A stretch of DNA of 64,000 nucleotides from Halobacillus faecis (GTDB lineage: Bacteria; Bacillota; Bacilli; Bacillales; Halobacillaceae). The position numbers and the translations under genes are program-made. The stretch is taken from NCBI RefSeq assembly GCF_007991335.1, contig NZ_BJYD01000026.1, positions 1 to 64,000 of the forward strand, in the 5' to 3' direction. This document shows positions 63,028 through 64,000 of this stretch, one piece after another. The notes under the pieces are model-generated. The model was given only the letters and a program-made list of their open reading frames with translations, was not told where the DNA came from and ran no database searches. Each line of letters begins with the position of its first letter. Position 1 is the first letter of the stretch.

Positions 63028-64000
63028 TTACTTTAGTAACTGTAATACTGCTTGAGGTTTACTATTGGCTTGAGCTAGCATTGCTTGTGATGCTTGACTC
63101 ATAATTGAATGTTTCAATTGATTCATTATTTCTTTCGCCATATTTGCATCACGAATTTGTGATTCAGCATCAGTTAATTGAATCAAAGCATTCGAAACAT
63201 TCTTCCCGGTGTGTTCCAATGCATTCTGATACGCGCCAAATTTGCTCCGATGTCCGGAAGCTAATTCAAGAGCGGAATCTACCTTTTGCAATGCCTTCAT
63301 TGCTTCTTCGAAAGGATCAACTTTAACATCACTCAACCCAAGGTTTTCAGTTCTCGCATCAAACAGATTGATAGTAAAAATATCCTCGGTGTTTGCACCC
63401 ACTTGTAAATGGATAGGTAGTACTTCATCCTCTTCAATTACTTCAGCATCCTCGACGACCGTATCCGCATAGGTGGACAGCTGTTCGGAAAATTCACCCC
63501 GTATATTAAAGTAGCTACCTCCTGTTGAATCCGATAACCTTCTTAACTGATCTTCTGCTTCTCCACTTGTAGTACCTACCACAGTCAGTTTTATATCCTT
63601 CTCAAATAACTCATTTGCTACCGAGTCTATATCATAGGATGACAACCCATCGCCACCATCCCCATCTGCATCATCATGAACGGGGGCATCTGTTACTAAT
63701 ACAAACTGCTTTGAGGAACTGTCTCTAAAGGGAAAGCTGAGTCCACCTTTAGTGGGATCACTTATTCCTTCTAATCCTGACTCAAAGTAGTCTCCTCCTC
63801 CCATCATATCACTGCGGAGTTGAACCAAATTATCTTTAAAATTCGATCCACTTTCAGTAAAGTCCCATTTTAATAACGGTTCTCCGTCGTTAACATCACT
63901 ATAACCCACAAGTCCTAGATTATAGTCCAAATCATTGTCGTCCAACTTATTAACAAAATCATCAATGTTATCTCTTACGTTATCAATAGTGGTCCCCATA
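63028..64000 (-). CDS. Flagellin with an inserted von Willebrand factor A domain (partial)
   Basis: The gene enters from the right edge, so its N-terminus is missing; the visible part is at least 323 residues. The last about 120 residues are a normal flagellin D1/D0 end: LGLSDVKV, ALEKVDSAL-like KALQKVDSALELASGHRSKFGAYQN, TDAESQIRDANMAKEI and ASQAMLAQANSKPQAVLQLL. In front of it, where the variable outer domain belongs, is a VWA fold: YNLGLVGYSDV, GGGDYFESGLEGI (integrin-beta-like MIDAS loop), KQFVLVTDAPVHDD (MIDAS Asp), IKLTVVGTTSG and LSDSTGGSYFNI. The first DxSxS motif would lie just outside the window. Such a protein would display a metal-dependent ligand-binding domain along the filament. 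Confidence 0.88.
   Translation of the reverse strand, partial: MGTTIDNVRDNIDDFVNKLDDNDLDYNLGLVGYSDVNDGEPLLKWDFTESGSNFKDNLVQLRSDMMGGGDYFESGLEGISDPTKGGLSFPFRDSSSKQFVLVTDAPVHDDADGDGGDGLSSYDIDSVANELFEKDIKLTVVGTTSGEAEDQLRRLSDSTGGSYFNIRGEFSEQLSTYADTVVEDAEVIEEDEVLPIHLQVGANTEDIFTINLFDARTENLGLSDVKVDPFEEAMKALQKVDSALELASGHRSKFGAYQNALEHTGKNVSNALIQLTDAESQIRDANMAKEIMNQLKHSIMSQASQAMLAQANSKPQAVLQLLK

Noticed and set aside
62922-63104. 60-codon frame overlapping the flagellin 3' end
   Set aside because: Overlaps the flagellin coding region antisense and lacks a ribosome site.

Overview
The window reads as chromosomal DNA of a Gram-positive, probably moderately halophilic, motile Bacillaceae (Halobacillus/Pontibacillus-like). 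This is inferred from strong GGAGG-type ribosome binding sites with frequent TTG and GTG starts, BmrA-, GlpK-, Mdh-, YrhK- and EutVW-type Firmicute genes, CcpA-like cre boxes, and secreted proteins that are acidic and nearly free of cysteine. No rRNA, tRNA, CRISPR array, insertion sequence or intact prophage was seen.

Layout. 1-10.6 kb: surface proteins on the minus strand. Two tandem paralogues carry NlpC/P60 repeats with an exact 393-bp period, and every recognisable copy has Ser in place of the catalytic Cys. An SLH-anchored beta-propeller protein and a membrane-anchored Nudix-like protein follow. 10.8-15.6 kb: BmrA exporter, glycerol kinase with a long regulated leader (cre box, promoter, strong conditional-terminator candidate), a 52-aa coiled-coil protein and a membrane protein. 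15.8-22.5 kb: a tightly coupled operon of three M20-family amidohydrolases, a regulator with a degenerate GGDEF-like domain and an AbgT-family transporter, suggesting uptake and hydrolysis of an N-acyl or aminobenzoyl-glutamate-like amide. 22.6-25.4 kb: small genes and a lactonase. 25.7-35.1 kb: a peptide/opine-type ABC importer operon followed by a DUF1028 protein, a PucR-type regulator and an amidohydrolase. 35.4-37.4 kb: a second YrhK-like gene and a sodium:alanine symporter.

37.6-53.7 kb: a complete ethanolamine utilisation (eut) microcompartment locus, all on the minus strand: eutB2-eutC2 / eutW-eutV / eutH-eutS-eutP / eutA-eutB-eutC-eutL-eutE-eutM-pduL-unknown-eutN-BMC protein-mdh. It has two diverged ethanolamine ammonia-lyases, a malate dehydrogenase as last gene, and no recognisable eutT, eutG or eutQ. 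Three leaders (before eutB2, eutH and eutA) each carry a conserved two-hairpin ANTAR-type element whose second hairpin, with an A..G.. hexaloop, overlaps an intrinsic terminator. This is the arrangement expected for antitermination by EutV.

54.0-59.9 kb: a divergently placed sigma-54 activator and its probable target operon (a clear -24/-12 promoter, then iron alcohol dehydrogenase, NCS2-like permease and GabD-type semialdehyde dehydrogenase), for which 4-hydroxybutyrate or a similar omega-hydroxyacid is a reasonable substrate guess. 60-64 kb: a stand-alone degenerate serine-recombinase domain, pyroglutamyl peptidase, a small secreted-protein gene broken by an in-frame TAG, a long non-coding stretch, and at the right edge a flagellin whose variable middle is replaced by a von Willebrand factor A (VWA) domain. 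The VWA-flagellin, the Ser-substituted NlpC/P60 arrays and the expanded eut locus are the most unusual items. Functions are assigned from motif recognition only; no database search was run.
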